Shown: piece after piece, positions 45,483 to 54,314 of the stretch
Layout of the letters: each line of letters opens with the position of its first letter
Position numbering within the stretch: position 1 is the stretch's first letter
NCBI GenBank assembly: GCA_021741145.1
Contig: JAIOYK010000001.1
Location: forward strand, 1-64,000
Source: Rhodospirillum sp.
GTDB taxonomy: Bacteria > Pseudomonadota > Alphaproteobacteria > Rhodospirillales > Rhodospirillaceae
Length of the DNA stretch: 64,000 bases
Direction: 5' to 3'
Translations under genes and position numbers: made by a program
Notes under the pieces: generated by a model
Seen by the model: the letters and a program-made list of their open reading frames with translations, nothing else
What the model was told of the DNA's origin: nothing
Database searches by the model: none

Positions 45483-48400
45483 CTAATCCAGCCGTCCCAT
45501 GGCCTTGGCGAGCACCATGTAGACCTTACCCAGGTCCGAGCCCACGAACAGCGCGGTGAGCACGTCGGCCCGGGGGCTCTTGCGCGTCGTTTCCAACAGG
45601 GCCTCGTATTCGTTCACATAGCTCTGCACGTAATCCCGGAAGCCCTTGTCCCGGGCCGTCGCCTTCTGGATGGCGTCGGCGTGGGCCGGGGTGATGCTGC
45701 GGGCCAGATGGCGCAGGAAGACACCCTGGTCCCCCTTGTGGTAGCGCCGCCACATGTCCTCTTCCTTGGACGGGGCGAAAATCCGGCTGATGTCGACGGC
45801 GACGCTCTCCAGCTTCTCGATCACGTAACTCGAGGCATTGAGGAAGCGCTCGATGTCCTGGTGGTCGTTCCGACTCTCCAGGTCCCGCAGACGCTTCTCC
45901 GCCTCCACCGACGCCCGGGACAGCATCTCCACCAGGCGGCCATAGTCCACGGACGCCGCCTTGGCATCCCCCACCAAATGCTCGCCCGCCCCCACCAGGG
46001 CCTTGGTGTCGGCCTGAAGGGTGGCGATGGCCTCGCGGAAGGGTCCCAGCGTGTTCTCCGCGGCCCGCTTGCCCGACTCCTCCAGAGTCCGGGCGTCGTC
46101 CTTCAAGGTGACCAAGGCCTCGCGGAAGGGCGTCAAAATCGCCGTCGAGGCCAACAGGCCCGAGACCCCCAGGTTCTCCGTCTCCCGCCGCAGTTCCTCC
46201 AACGCCTCCCGATAGGGCTCCAGAGCCGCCTGGGAGGCCGTTTCGGCCACCATGCCCAGTTGCTCGGTCTCCCGCCGAAGGATGGACAGCGCGTCCCGGA
46301 TGGGGCCGAAAGCCGCGTCCGTTCCCGTGCTCACCCCGTCCACTTCCCGGCGGAATTCCGCGGCGGCGGCCCGGACCATGCCGGTCAGACGCTCGGCGTT
46401 GACGGCTGTCTCGGCTACCGCCCCGGTCAAGCGGTCGCTCGCCTGGGTCACATGGGCCGCCCCCCGGGCCGTGCTGTCCTCGAAGGCCGCGCCCGCGCCG
46501 TGCAGGGCCTGGGACAGGGCGTGGACCCGCTTGGCCGCGGCTCCGGCCAAATCGTGCATTTCCTGGGACTGGCTCCGCAGGGACAACAAAACCCCGTCCA
46601 AATTGATCTGGCCCTGGCCCAGGGACTCCCGCAGGGCCTTGGCCTCCGCCGCGAAGCGATCCGCCGCGCCGGTGATGGTCTTTTCCACCACCTCCCCGGC
46701 CTCGCGGACAACGGTGGCGCGGCCCTTCATGGCGGCCTCCGCCTCGGTGATGGAACCGCTGGCCGTCTTGGCGGCGTCCTTGACCAGACTGGCCTGTTCC
46801 TTAAGAACCAAACCGGCGCCGCGCAGGGTGTCCATGGCCCCCTTGCCCGCCTGGGTCAGACCCGTGGCGTTCTGGCGCAGGCTGGTGGCCGCGCCCTCCA
46901 GATCCACGGACATCTTGGTCGCGACCTGGGAGATCTCTCCGGCGTTCTCCTTGACCAGACCCGAGACCTCCTTGATCGAGGCGACCGCCCCCTCCGCGGC
47001 TTGGTTCATCTCCCGGGCCTGCTTGGCCATGGAGGCCGCGGCCAAGTCAATCTGCCCCCTGATGGAGCCCACCACGGAGGTCAATTCATCGGTCTGCCCC
47101 TTCAGGCCCACGCGGATCGTCTCGGTCTGTTCCGCCGTCTTGGCGCTCAACCGCTCCAGGGATTGGGCATGTTGCCGGACCGCTTCGGCGGCATCTTCGC
47201 TCTTCTCCCGGCTTTTGCCCACGGCCAACCCCAGGGCCTTGATGGCATCCAAAGTCTGGCCGGTGGCCCCGGACATGCTCGTGCCGACCTGATCGGCCGC
47301 CGCCACCAGGTCCTGGGCGCGCTGGCCGAAAGCATCCGTGGTGTCATCCAGGCGGCCCAGGACCTCCTCCACCGTGCGGCTCAGTTCCTCGGACCGGCGT
47401 CCCAGAATGCCCTCGACGGCCTTCAGGCGCGCCAGGGTGTCGTCTCCGGTCTCGGTGAAATTGCGGATCTGGGCGGACAGACTCTCGTCGACCAGACGGA
47501 TCCGACCGAGCATGGTTTCCGTCACCGTCTCCAGGCTGGAGGACTGCTTGCCCAGGATATCGGCGACCCGGGCCGCCTCCCCGGCGAAGCGCTCTCCGGC
47601 CTCGTTCAGGATTTGGTTCTGGGCGTCGTAGAGCCCCCCCAAATCCTTGGCCCGTTTGTCCAGGGTGGCGGCCGTCCCCTTACTGGCCTCCAGCATGGTC
47701 TCGATATTGCGCGACAGGGAGCCCAGGGCCCGGGTCTGCTCGCCAACCCGGGTGGTCAGGGCGTCGACCTGCCCCAGATCCTCCTCCAGGCTGGAACGGA
47801 AGTCTTCCACCTCGGCCGCGGCCTTGCGGGTGGCGGCACTGAATTGGCCGCCCATGTCGTCGAGGATCTTGGCCATGGCCTGGGCTTGGGCCTGGGCTTT
47901 CTCATGGGTGGCGCTCAGGGTCTCGATGCGACGGCCAAGCGCGCTGACCGTCTCGGTCGCCCGGCTTCCCATGCGCCCGGCGGCCATGTCCAGGGCCTCG
48001 GTCTCCCGCTTCAGGGCCTCGCGCATTTCCGTGCCCCGGGCCATGGCGTTGGCCGTGGCCTCGTTCAGGGCCTGGGCTTGGGCGACCAGTGCCTTGGTGA
48101 TCTGCCCCACCCGGTCAACGGAGGTCTCTCCGGGGTAGGTGATCTGTTCCAGGTAGCTTTGCAGGATCTCCGTTTCCGCCCGGAACTGGGCCCCCCGGTC
48201 ATGGAAGGCCACGGCCAACCAAATCAGCAGCACGGGCACCAGGGCGCCGGAAAGCAGTCCCCCCACTTCCAGGGGCTGATAGAGCAGGATGTTGTCCCAG
48301 CCCACGTTGATCCAGATGTAGAAAACGAAAAGGCCCAGCCAAACCAGGGTCACGATCCCAGCCACGCCGGATACCCAGGCGGCCTGACGCCGCTTGCTGC

Positions 48401-48524
48401 GGGCAAGCCGGGTGGCTTTGGCCATGCGGGCGCTCTGGCCGCGGAGGGCCACGGGAAGGGACGGACCAAAGGCTGAACCCTTGGTCTGGGAAGAGGACTC
48501 TGGCGTCGACGCGGAATCGCTCAT
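45483..48524 (-). CDS. Large membrane-anchored coiled-coil protein
   Basis: Product of 1013 residues. A soluble N-terminus of about 45 residues is followed by two membrane segments (about 48-72 and 87-108). A very long Ala/Glu/Gln/Arg-rich coiled coil follows (about 115-900), and a folded C-terminal region (about 925-1010; MWRRYHKGDQGVFLRHLARS onward). Four copies of a P(I/Y/F)REAL-type repeat spaced about 30 residues lie at about 740-850. Two N-terminal helices plus a giant coiled coil recall the polarity protein TipN of Caulobacter, but I cannot confirm homology. It is upstream-adjacent to two bactofilin genes on the same strand, which suggests a cytoskeletal or polarity scaffold. No ribosome site is evident before the ATG. 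Confidence 0.65.
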   Translation of the reverse strand: MSDSASTPESSSQTKGSAFGPSLPVALRGQSARMAKATRLARSKRRQAAWVSGVAGIVTLVWLGLFVFYIWINVGWDNILLYQPLEVGGLLSGALVPVLLIWLAVAFHDRGAQFRAETEILQSYLEQITYPGETSVDRVGQITKALVAQAQALNEATANAMARGTEMREALKRETEALDMAAGRMGSRATETVSALGRRIETLSATHEKAQAQAQAMAKILDDMGGQFSAATRKAAAEVEDFRSSLEEDLGQVDALTTRVGEQTRALGSLSRNIETMLEASKGTAATLDKRAKDLGGLYDAQNQILNEAGERFAGEAARVADILGKQSSSLETVTETMLGRIRLVDESLSAQIRNFTETGDDTLARLKAVEGILGRRSEELSRTVEEVLGRLDDTTDAFGQRAQDLVAAADQVGTSMSGATGQTLDAIKALGLAVGKSREKSEDAAEAVRQHAQSLERLSAKTAEQTETIRVGLKGQTDELTSVVGSIRGQIDLAAASMAKQAREMNQAAEGAVASIKEVSGLVKENAGEISQVATKMSVDLEGAATSLRQNATGLTQAGKGAMDTLRGAGLVLKEQASLVKDAAKTASGSITEAEAAMKGRATVVREAGEVVEKTITGAADRFAAEAKALRESLGQGQINLDGVLLSLRSQSQEMHDLAGAAAKRVHALSQALHGAGAAFEDSTARGAAHVTQASDRLTGAVAETAVNAERLTGMVRAAAAEFRREVDGVSTGTDAAFGPIRDALSILRRETEQLGMVAETASQAALEPYREALEELRRETENLGVSGLLASTAILTPFREALVTLKDDARTLEESGKRAAENTLGPFREAIATLQADTKALVGAGEHLVGDAKAASVDYGRLVEMLSRASVEAEKRLRDLESRNDHQDIERFLNASSYVIEKLESVAVDISRIFAPSKEEDMWRRYHKGDQGVFLRHLARSITPAHADAIQKATARDKGFRDYVQSYVNEYEALLETTRKSPRADVLTALFVGSDLGKVYMVLAKAMGRLD

Positions 48525-48710
48525 GGAGGCGGTACACGGTTATCCGGCGGAGGCTCCTGGGAGAAGCCAGTGATTGACAGGGGCCGGACCCCGGAATGCC
48601 AAAGCACCCCGCCGGAACCGAACCCTGAGAATCGTAGCCCCTTTTTAGGGGAGAGGAAAGCACCCCATCCCTTTTAGAGCCGGATCTTTCGGGACGTTGG
48701 GGCGGTACCC

Positions 48711-49124
48711 CTACTCCGCTGGGATGGGCTGAGCCAGGGAAGACATCGTGTCGCGGGCCTTGCCGCTGCGCGTGGACATATCCCTGGCGGGCTCCCGGCG
48801 CTGGCTGCCCTGGCAGATGATCCGGGCGTGCACCCGCGCGTCGCCCTTGACCCCCATGGTTTCGACCCGAATTTCACCGGTAACATTGGAGCCAGGCTCA
48901 AGATTGACCCGTTGGGCACGGATAAAACCATCAATGGTGCCACCCTTTGTGACCGAAACGGTGGCGCAGTCGACCTCCCCTTCAATCCGCCCGGCGACGA
49001 ACAACTCGGCACCGCTGGACACTCGACCCCGAATCACGAGATCTGGCGCGAGATAGGATGGTTGGGCCTGGGTCGTGTCGGACTGGTGCATCTTGGACTG
49101 TGTCCCTTGGGTAGCTCTGCTCAT
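48711..49124 (-). CDS. Bactofilin (polymer-forming cytoskeletal protein)
   Basis: Product of 137 residues. Central beta-helix repeats (LVIRGRVSSGAELFVAGRIE, then ATVSVTKGGTIDGFIRAQRV and NVTGEIRVETMGVKGDARVH) match the bactofilin/DUF583 domain at about 30-115, flanked by disordered tails. Bactofilins self-assemble into filaments at the membrane and position cell-wall enzymes. The ATG at 49124 is the start that gives normal family size. A second bactofilin gene of exactly the same length lies 522 bp upstream. Confidence 0.9.
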   Translation of the reverse strand: MSRATQGTQSKMHQSDTTQAQPSYLAPDLVIRGRVSSGAELFVAGRIEGEVDCATVSVTKGGTIDGFIRAQRVNLEPGSNVTGEIRVETMGVKGDARVHARIICQGSQRREPARDMSTRSGKARDTMSSLAQPIPAE

Positions 49125-49223
49125 GGGTGTCCCGCCTTCGAAAAAATACAGTCCCTCGCTCCGCCACCGAATCACGGGATGGAGCACACAACCGAGACAA
49201 GGAGTATTCTTTCCCAGGCGCGA

Positions 49224-49251
49224 CGGCTTCACATATACGGCTTCACATATA
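49224..49251 (+). repeat. Tandem duplication, 14-nt unit
   Basis: CGGCTTCACATATA occurs twice head to tail (49224-49237 and 49238-49251) between the two bactofilin genes. Confidence 0.7.
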
Positions 49252-49390
49252 ACGAAAGTCACGCTTGACTTCGTGCCGCTCTCTCCCAACCACCAAAACT
49301 ATAAGTCTTCGAGCTCGGTGAGGAAAGACCCTATTTTTTCCTGGATATGCACATATTTCGTTCCCGGATCCCGGGAGCAGCCCATCGTCT

Positions 49391-49427
49391 ACATATGTCC
49401 AAAGTCACTGACATATGTCCAAAGTCA
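49391..49427 (+). repeat. Direct repeat, 17-nt unit with 20-bp period
   Basis: ACATATGTCCAAAGTCA occurs at 49391-49407 and 49411-49427. ACATATGT is itself a palindrome, and two copies two helical turns apart look like a pair of operator sites. No regulator is recognised nearby. Confidence 0.6.
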
Positions 49428-49535
49428 TACCAAGACCTTGAAGATCCTCCACCCCAGATCGACACCCGGTCACCATCAAGGCCCGCCCCGGACCACACGA
49501 TGATCCTTGGGAGCATCCGATACCCCACATCGCAC

Positions 49536-49565
49536 CAGACACGGAATGCCCAGACACGGAATGCC
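49536..49565 (+). repeat. Tandem duplication, 15-nt unit
   Basis: CAGACACGGAATGCC occurs twice head to tail (49536-49550 and 49551-49565), in the same bactofilin intergenic region. Confidence 0.7.
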
Positions 49566-49646
49566 CGGATTAAAAAAAGTCCGATCTTCGATTACCCCGA
49601 TCGATCACCCCCACGGCGCCCGAAAGGAAAAGCCCCACCGACCACG

Positions 49647-50060
49647 CTATTCCGCGGGCGCCAGCTCCACCCCGCCAGAGGACAGCTCTCGCGTGGCGCC
49701 GGATGGGCGAACCAGATCGCGGACCGCTTCCATTTGCTGTTTGGCCCGGCAAATGATACGCCCGCTGATAGAGGCATCCCCCTTCACACCAATAATGTCG
49801 GCTTCCACGCTTCCTGACAGCCTGGCACCGGATTCAAGGTGCACCGCGGAAGCCCGAACCACCCCGTCGACCACCCCGGCACTGGTTAACGTCAAAACGG
49901 CGCATTCCACATCGCCTTCGACGCGCCCCGCGACATAAAGCGGTGATCCACTGACCACCTGGCCATAGACCACCAGATCAGGGGCGAAATAAGAGGGGCG
50001 CGCGCCTTCTGATTTCACCGCGCTCCCCGGAGAAAAGCTCTCGTTTCGTCTTTTTATCAT
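49647..50060 (-). CDS. Bactofilin paralogue
   Basis: Product of 137 residues with the same domain plan as the gene at 48711: LVVYGQVVSGSPLYVAGRVE, then VECAVLTLTSAGVVDGVVRA and DIIGVKGDASISGRIICRAKQ. The two share the KGDA(R/S) and RIIC(Q/R) end of the beta-helix, pointing to a tandem duplication followed by divergence. The start at 50060 gives the usual size; GGCGGTGAA precedes it. Two co-oriented bactofilins may copolymerise, as BacA and BacB do in Caulobacter. Confidence 0.88.
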   Translation of the reverse strand: MIKRRNESFSPGSAVKSEGARPSYFAPDLVVYGQVVSGSPLYVAGRVEGDVECAVLTLTSAGVVDGVVRASAVHLESGARLSGSVEADIIGVKGDASISGRIICRAKQQMEAVRDLVRPSGATRELSSGGVELAPAE

Positions 50061-50258
50061 CGATTCACCGCCCTCGCATGAACCATGGCCCAATCCCCTC
50101 CCAATCGAGGAAGAAAAGCACCATTGGCATTGGACCGTTCTGTCACTGGAAGCGACAATCCAGCATCGCCGGATTTTCCGCCTTCGGCACACCATCAAAC
50201 CAATTCGAATCAATTTTAAACACTGAATGAGAGGAACAACACTATTGTTTTCATAACG

Positions 50259-51659
50259 TTATATATTCACGAAAGTGGCATATAACGCGTCTTCGACAAT
50301 ATCCAACGCTCGATCAAGGTGTTGCCGGTCGATCATCATCGGCGGAGTGAGCGTGATGACGTTGCCCATGGTCGTCTTAAAGGACAACCCTTGGTCAAGA
50401 CAGCGGTAGAGAATCTCCTCCGCTCGGCGAGAATCGGGCGCGCGGCTCTCTGGTTCGGAGACCATCTCGATCCCCAGAAGCAGGCCCCGTCCGCGGACGT
50501 CGCCGATCCCCGGGTCCCGCGCCTTCATGGCGCGGAGGCGCTCCAGGGCATGGGCGCCAAGGTTTCGGGCGTTTTCGACCAACCCCTCGTCGTCGATGAT
50601 GGACAGGGTGGTCAGGGCCGCCCGGGCCATCAGGGGATTTTTCTCGTGGGTAAAATGGCCCAGGGCCAAGGGGCGGGCGGAGTCGTTCAGGCCTTCCCGG
50701 GCGATCAAGGCCGCGGTGGGCAGCATGCCGCCCCCCAGGGCCTTGCCCAGAACCACCATGTCGGGCGCCACCCCCTCCTCGGCGCAGGCGAAGAAGGAGC
50801 CAGTCTTGCCCAAGCCGCAGGGGATCTCGTCCAGGATCAACAAGGCCCCCATGTCGTCACAGGCTTGGCGAACGGCTTTCCAGAAGCCGGGCGGGGGGGT
50901 GTAGGGCACGACTCGCACCGTCTCGGCGATGACCGCGGCCACGTCGCCTTCCTTCTCCAGCACGTAACGGACCATATTGGCGCAGGTCAGCTTGCAGACA
51001 TCAAGGTTGGGGATTCCATCGGGCGCCGGGTGACCGTAGGGACAGCGGTAACAGGCGAAGGGCGCGACATGCTCCGTTCCCGGTAGAAGCGGCCCCACGC
51101 CACCCGAGCGGAAGAGGGCTTCTCCCCCCACGGAGCTGGGTCCCAGCCCCGCCCCATGGAAGGCGTCCCAGAAACTAACGGTCTTGAATCGGCCCGTGGC
51201 CACCCGGGCCAGCTTCAAGGCCATGTCCACGGCGTCGCTGCCACTGGGGGCGAGCAGCACGCGTGACAGATCGCCGGGCGCGCGCGCCACCAGACTTTCG
51301 GCCAAGTCCACGGCGGGGTCGTTGGTGAACCGACGGGGCGCGAAGGGCAGAGCCGCCATCTGGGCGATCAGGGCTTCCTTCAGGCGGGGATGCCCATGGC
51401 CGATGTGGTGGACATTGTTTCCATGGAAATCCATGTATCGGCGCCCGGCGGTATCTTCCAGCCAGATCCCCTCGGCCCCTTTCAGGGCGCTCAGGCAGGG
51501 CGTGGAGACGGACTGGTGGAGAAAGACCCGGGCGTCCCGGTCCAGCAGGGCCTGGGTCGCCGGATGATGGTTCGCGGCCATCCAAGAGGCGCGACGATCC
51601 GTGTCGTTGGTGTCGCTTTCCGAGGGGACGACGGTTTGCGGGCGGCGTGTCACGGTCAC
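50259..51659 (-). CDS. Class III aminotransferase-fold enzyme, PbfA-like
   Basis: Product of 466 residues, PLP-dependent. The PLP lysine is Lys306 in VVLGKALGGGMLP, with Asp277 in LLILDEIPCG. The sequence follows PbfA, the (R)-1-hydroxy-2-aminoethylphosphonate ammonia-lyase: FLHQSVSTPCLSALKGAEG, YMDFHGNNVHHIGHGHP, RRFTNDPAVDLAESL, FKTVSFWDAFHGA and FTHEKNPL. PbfA feeds hydroxy-aminoethylphosphonate into the phosphonatase route. No phnW, phnX or phnY is in the window, so a general omega-aminotransferase remains possible. GTG start with GAGG upstream. The ABC transporter genes diverge from it. Confidence 0.72.
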   Translation of the reverse strand: MTVTRRPQTVVPSESDTNDTDRRASWMAANHHPATQALLDRDARVFLHQSVSTPCLSALKGAEGIWLEDTAGRRYMDFHGNNVHHIGHGHPRLKEALIAQMAALPFAPRRFTNDPAVDLAESLVARAPGDLSRVLLAPSGSDAVDMALKLARVATGRFKTVSFWDAFHGAGLGPSSVGGEALFRSGGVGPLLPGTEHVAPFACYRCPYGHPAPDGIPNLDVCKLTCANMVRYVLEKEGDVAAVIAETVRVVPYTPPPGFWKAVRQACDDMGALLILDEIPCGLGKTGSFFACAEEGVAPDMVVLGKALGGGMLPTAALIAREGLNDSARPLALGHFTHEKNPLMARAALTTLSIIDDEGLVENARNLGAHALERLRAMKARDPGIGDVRGRGLLLGIEMVSEPESRAPDSRRAEEILYRCLDQGLSFKTTMGNVITLTPPMMIDRQHLDRALDIVEDALYATFVNI

Positions 51660-51768
51660 GGCGAGACCTCACGGAATTGTGTCGGGGGAAGAAGCGGCGT
51701 GGCCCGGGGATCATGCTATAAACGGGCAATCCGGTCCATCCTCCCGCCCCAAACCCAGGCCCGCCCCC

Positions 51769-53478
51769 GTGTTCGACCCCAAGTTCCGCCCCAAGCTCCA
51801 CCCCATCCCCCGGCTGACCCAGGCCCTGGTCCTCGCCCCCGTGGCCGCTGGAATTCTGGGAACGGTCCTGCCCTCCCTGGGGTGGATGCCGGTGATTGGC
51901 GCCCGGGACTGGACCCTCGCGCCCTGGCGCCTCCTCTTCGCCCTGCCGGGCCTTGAGCGCGCGGTTCTCACTTCCTTGACCGTGGGGTTTCTGTCTACGG
52001 CCCTGGCCTTGATCCTGGTCATCGGGTTGCTCGCCCTGGCCCGGGACACCCTGTGGCTCTCCGCCGCCCGACGGACCATGGCGCTCCTGCTGGCCATGCC
52101 CCATGCCGCGGTGGCCTTGGGACTGGCCTTCCTCCTCTCCTCCTCCGGTTGGGTGGCGCGCATGGTCTCTCCCTGGGCGACGGGTTGGGTCCTGCCACCG
52201 GACTGGCCAACCATCCAGGATCCTTGGGGGTTCGCCATGGTCGCGGCCCTTTTGGTCAAGGAAAGCGCCTTTCTGCTGCTCATGGCGCTGGCCGTCGAGA
52301 GCTCCCTCGACAGTGTCCGAAGCGGGGCCCTGGCCCGGAGCCTGGGCCACGCCCCGGGGGAGGCTTGGCTCCGGACCGTCCTGCCCCGGCTCTATCCCCG
52401 CCTTCGCCTCCCGGTCTACGCCGTGCTCGCCTACGGTCTTTCGACGGTGGAGGTCGCCCTGGTTCTTGGCCCCACGACGCCGCCGCCCCTCTCCGTCCTG
52501 GTCACCCGGGAGTTCCTCGATCCAGACTTGTCCCGGCGCTTGCCCGCGGCCGCGGGGGCCTTGCTCCAACTTGGCTTGGTTGTCGGTGGAATTGGCCTTT
52601 GGGCCTTGGGGGAGCGGATCCTCGTCCGGCTGGCCCGCCCCTGGCTGTCCGCCGGTCCCCGGGGTCGGGATGCCCCCGCGCTCCGCCTTGCCGCGCGGCT
52701 CGGTCCGGCCCTCGTGCTCCCCCTGGGGCTGGGCGGCCTCGTGGGTATGGGACTCTGGTCGGTGACCGGTCAGTGGCGCTGGCCCGACGCCCTGCCCCGA
52801 ACCCTGTCGACGACCACCTGGTCCCGCCAAGCGGACGCCCTCGCCTGGCCCCTGGCCAACAGCCTGAGCCTGGGGCTCGCCGTGGCCCTATTCGCCCTGC
52901 TCCTGTCCCTAGGGTGCCTGGAGGCGGAGCGACGGAGCGGTCGGCGTCCCGGTCGGGTGGTGGATTGGCTGGTCTACGCCCCCCTTCTGGTGCCCCAGGT
53001 GGGATTTCTCTTCGGGGTGCAGATCCTGCTGCTGGCCGTCCGGCTGGACGGCACCTGGATCGGCGTGGCCTGGAGCCATCTGCTGTTCGTCCTGCCCTAT
53101 GTCTTCCTGACCCTCGCGGGACCCTACCGACGGCTGGACCCGCGCCACGCCACCGTGGCCGCCTGTCTGGGAGCCGGGCCGCTCCGGGTGTTCCTGGTGA
53201 TTGTCCTGCCCCTGCTCGCACGGCCAATCCTGGCGGCGCTGGCGGTGGGCTTCGCCGTGGGTTTGGGGCTCTACCTGCCGACGATCCTGGTTGGCGCGGG
53301 CCATTGGCCCACCCTGACGACCGAGGCCGTGGCCCTGGCCAGCGGCGCCAACCGGCGGATCATCGGCGTCTACGCCATCCTCCAGGCGGCCCTGCCCCTG
53401 GCCGCCTTCGCCCTGGCCGTGGCCTTGCCCGCCTGGATGTACCGCGACCGCGCGGGCATGGGGGACCCATGGCGCTAA
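51769..53478 (+). CDS. ABC transporter permease, double-domain (ThiP/YnjC type)
   Basis: Product of about 569 residues with about 12 hydrophobic segments and two copies of the inner-membrane permease signature (SLGHAPGEAWLRTVLPRLYP and CLGAGPLRVFLVIVLPLLARP). It is a fused two-domain permease as in thiamine, iron and YnjC importers. The GTG at 51769 is a weak choice; GTGs at 51679 and 51601 are also in frame, and no clear ribosome site helps. The ATPase gene overlaps its end by 10 bp. No binding-protein gene is next to it, so the substrate is open; divergence from the PbfA-like gene hints at aminophosphonates. Confidence 0.8.
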   Translation: MFDPKFRPKLHPIPRLTQALVLAPVAAGILGTVLPSLGWMPVIGARDWTLAPWRLLFALPGLERAVLTSLTVGFLSTALALILVIGLLALARDTLWLSAARRTMALLLAMPHAAVALGLAFLLSSSGWVARMVSPWATGWVLPPDWPTIQDPWGFAMVAALLVKESAFLLLMALAVESSLDSVRSGALARSLGHAPGEAWLRTVLPRLYPRLRLPVYAVLAYGLSTVEVALVLGPTTPPPLSVLVTREFLDPDLSRRLPAAAGALLQLGLVVGGIGLWALGERILVRLARPWLSAGPRGRDAPALRLAARLGPALVLPLGLGGLVGMGLWSVTGQWRWPDALPRTLSTTTWSRQADALAWPLANSLSLGLAVALFALLLSLGCLEAERRSGRRPGRVVDWLVYAPLLVPQVGFLFGVQILLLAVRLDGTWIGVAWSHLLFVLPYVFLTLAGPYRRLDPRHATVAACLGAGPLRVFLVIVLPLLARPILAALAVGFAVGLGLYLPTILVGAGHWPTLTTEAVALASGANRRIIGVYAILQAALPLAAFALAVALPAWMYRDRAGMGDPWR

Positions 53479-54140
53479 TCCTGGACGACCTGACGGTCCT
53501 GCTGGGCGGCGGCCCCCTTTTCGCCCCCCTGTCCCTGACCGTGGAAGCGGGAGAAGTCGTCACCCTCATGGGTCCCAGTGGTGTTGGTAAATCCACCCTG
53601 CTCGCCCTGCTGACCGGCACCCTGGACCGGGCCTTTACCCCCCGGGGACGGGTGACCCTGGAGGGGCGGGATCTGGCGGACCTGCCGCCGGAACGCCGGG
53701 GCATTGGTATCCTATTCCAGGACGACATGCTGTTCCCCCACCTGACCCTCGCGGAGAACCTCGCCTTCGGTGTGCCTCGGGGCGAGGGGGGGGGCGAGGG
53801 GGGGGGCAACCGCCAAGCCGCCCGCTGGACCAAGGTGGAGGCGGCCCTCGCCGAAGCCGGCCTCGCGGGACAGGGATCCCGCGATCCGGCCACCCTGTCG
53901 GGGGGACAGCGCGCCCGGGCGGCGCTGATGCGCACCCTACTCTCCCAACCGCGGGCGGTGCTGTTGGACGAACCCTTCTCCAAGTTGGACGCCACGGCGC
54001 GGGCGCGCATCCGTGCCTTCGTGCTGGATCACGTCACCGCCCGGGGTCTGCCCACCCTGTTGGTCACCCATGACCCGGAGGACGCCCACGGGCGGGTCGT
54101 GACCCTGGATCCCCCATCCATTCCCCCCGACGAATATTAG
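53469..54140 (+). CDS. ABC transporter ATP-binding protein (YnjD type)
   Basis: Product of 223 residues. Walker A GPSGVGKST, Q-loop LFQDDMLFPHL, signature LSGGQRARA, Walker B AVLLDEPFSKLD and switch His in LVTHDPEDA are all present. A Gly/Glu-rich insert (GEGGGEGGG, about residue 100), encoded by a near-repeat of GGCGAGGGGG, sits between Q-loop and signature and looks like a slippage-prone tract. Start overlaps the permease stop by 10 bp, so translation is coupled. It powers the permease at 51769. Confidence 0.88.
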   Translation: MALILDDLTVLLGGGPLFAPLSLTVEAGEVVTLMGPSGVGKSTLLALLTGTLDRAFTPRGRVTLEGRDLADLPPERRGIGILFQDDMLFPHLTLAENLAFGVPRGEGGGEGGGNRQAARWTKVEAALAEAGLAGQGSRDPATLSGGQRARAALMRTLLSQPRAVLLDEPFSKLDATARARIRAFVLDHVTARGLPTLLVTHDPEDAHGRVVTLDPPSIPPDEY

Positions 54141-54175
54141 GGATGGGCAAGGTATATCCCCCGTCAATCCGATGC

Positions 54176-54204
54176 TTGACCCTGGGGAAAGCCGCCGCTA
54201 GGTT
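54176..54204 (+). promoter_or_regulatory. Promoter of the SAM-II riboswitch-metZ transcript
   Basis: TTGACC (54176-54181) and TAGGTT (54199-54204) are 17 bp apart; transcription should start about 54211, right at the 5' edge of the riboswitch. Confidence 0.65.
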
Positions 54205-54212
54205 GACTCCGT

Positions 54213-54265
54213 TTCGTGGGGATTTGAGACCGGCTTGCGCCCACGTTAAAAACACCGCTAAAAGG
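54213..54265 (+). promoter_or_regulatory. SAM-II riboswitch
   Basis: The segment follows the SAM-II (SAM-alpha) pattern: a P1 arm TCGTGGGGATTTG, the core ACCGGCTTGC, the CCACGTTAAA segment pairing back to the first arm, and the CGCTAAAA pseudoknot end. This aptamer binds S-adenosylmethionine and is found in alphaproteobacteria ahead of methionine genes. Its place before metZ fits exactly. Confidence 0.92.
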
Positions 54266-54281
54266 GTCGTGTGACGAATCG

Positions 54282-54314
54282 TCCCGGCCTCACTACGCCG
54301 GGATTTTTGTTTTT
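54282..54314 (+). terminator. Intrinsic terminator between SAM-II riboswitch and metZ
   Basis: TCCCGGC (54282-54288) pairs with GCCGGGA (54297-54303), followed by TTTTTGTTTTT. It lies inside the metZ leader, before the ribosome site GGAGG (54320-54324), so it is placed to act as an attenuator. The outer GTGAC (54271-54275) and GTCAC (54315-54319) could form a competing pairing. Confidence 0.8.

Larger units (their letters stand above)
49125..49646. other. Intergenic region between the two bactofilin genes
   Basis: 522 bp without a convincing gene, lower in GC than the flanks. It contains three separate short duplications (49224-49251, 49391-49427, 49536-49565). The promoter of the downstream bactofilin presumably lies in it, and the 17-nt direct repeats are candidate regulator sites. 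Confidence 0.5.

Noticed and set aside
45681-48476. 931-codon plus-strand open frame
   Set aside because: Antisense to the coiled-coil gene; its apparent repeats mirror the coiled-coil periodicity.
49391-49427. Start of a CRISPR-like array
   Set aside because: Only two copies with a 3-nt gap; too short a spacing and no further copies.
51175-54140. Long frames overlapping the PbfA-like and permease genes on both strands
   Set aside because: Gly/Arg/Pro-rich shadows; the ABC and aminotransferase frames carry the recognised motifs.
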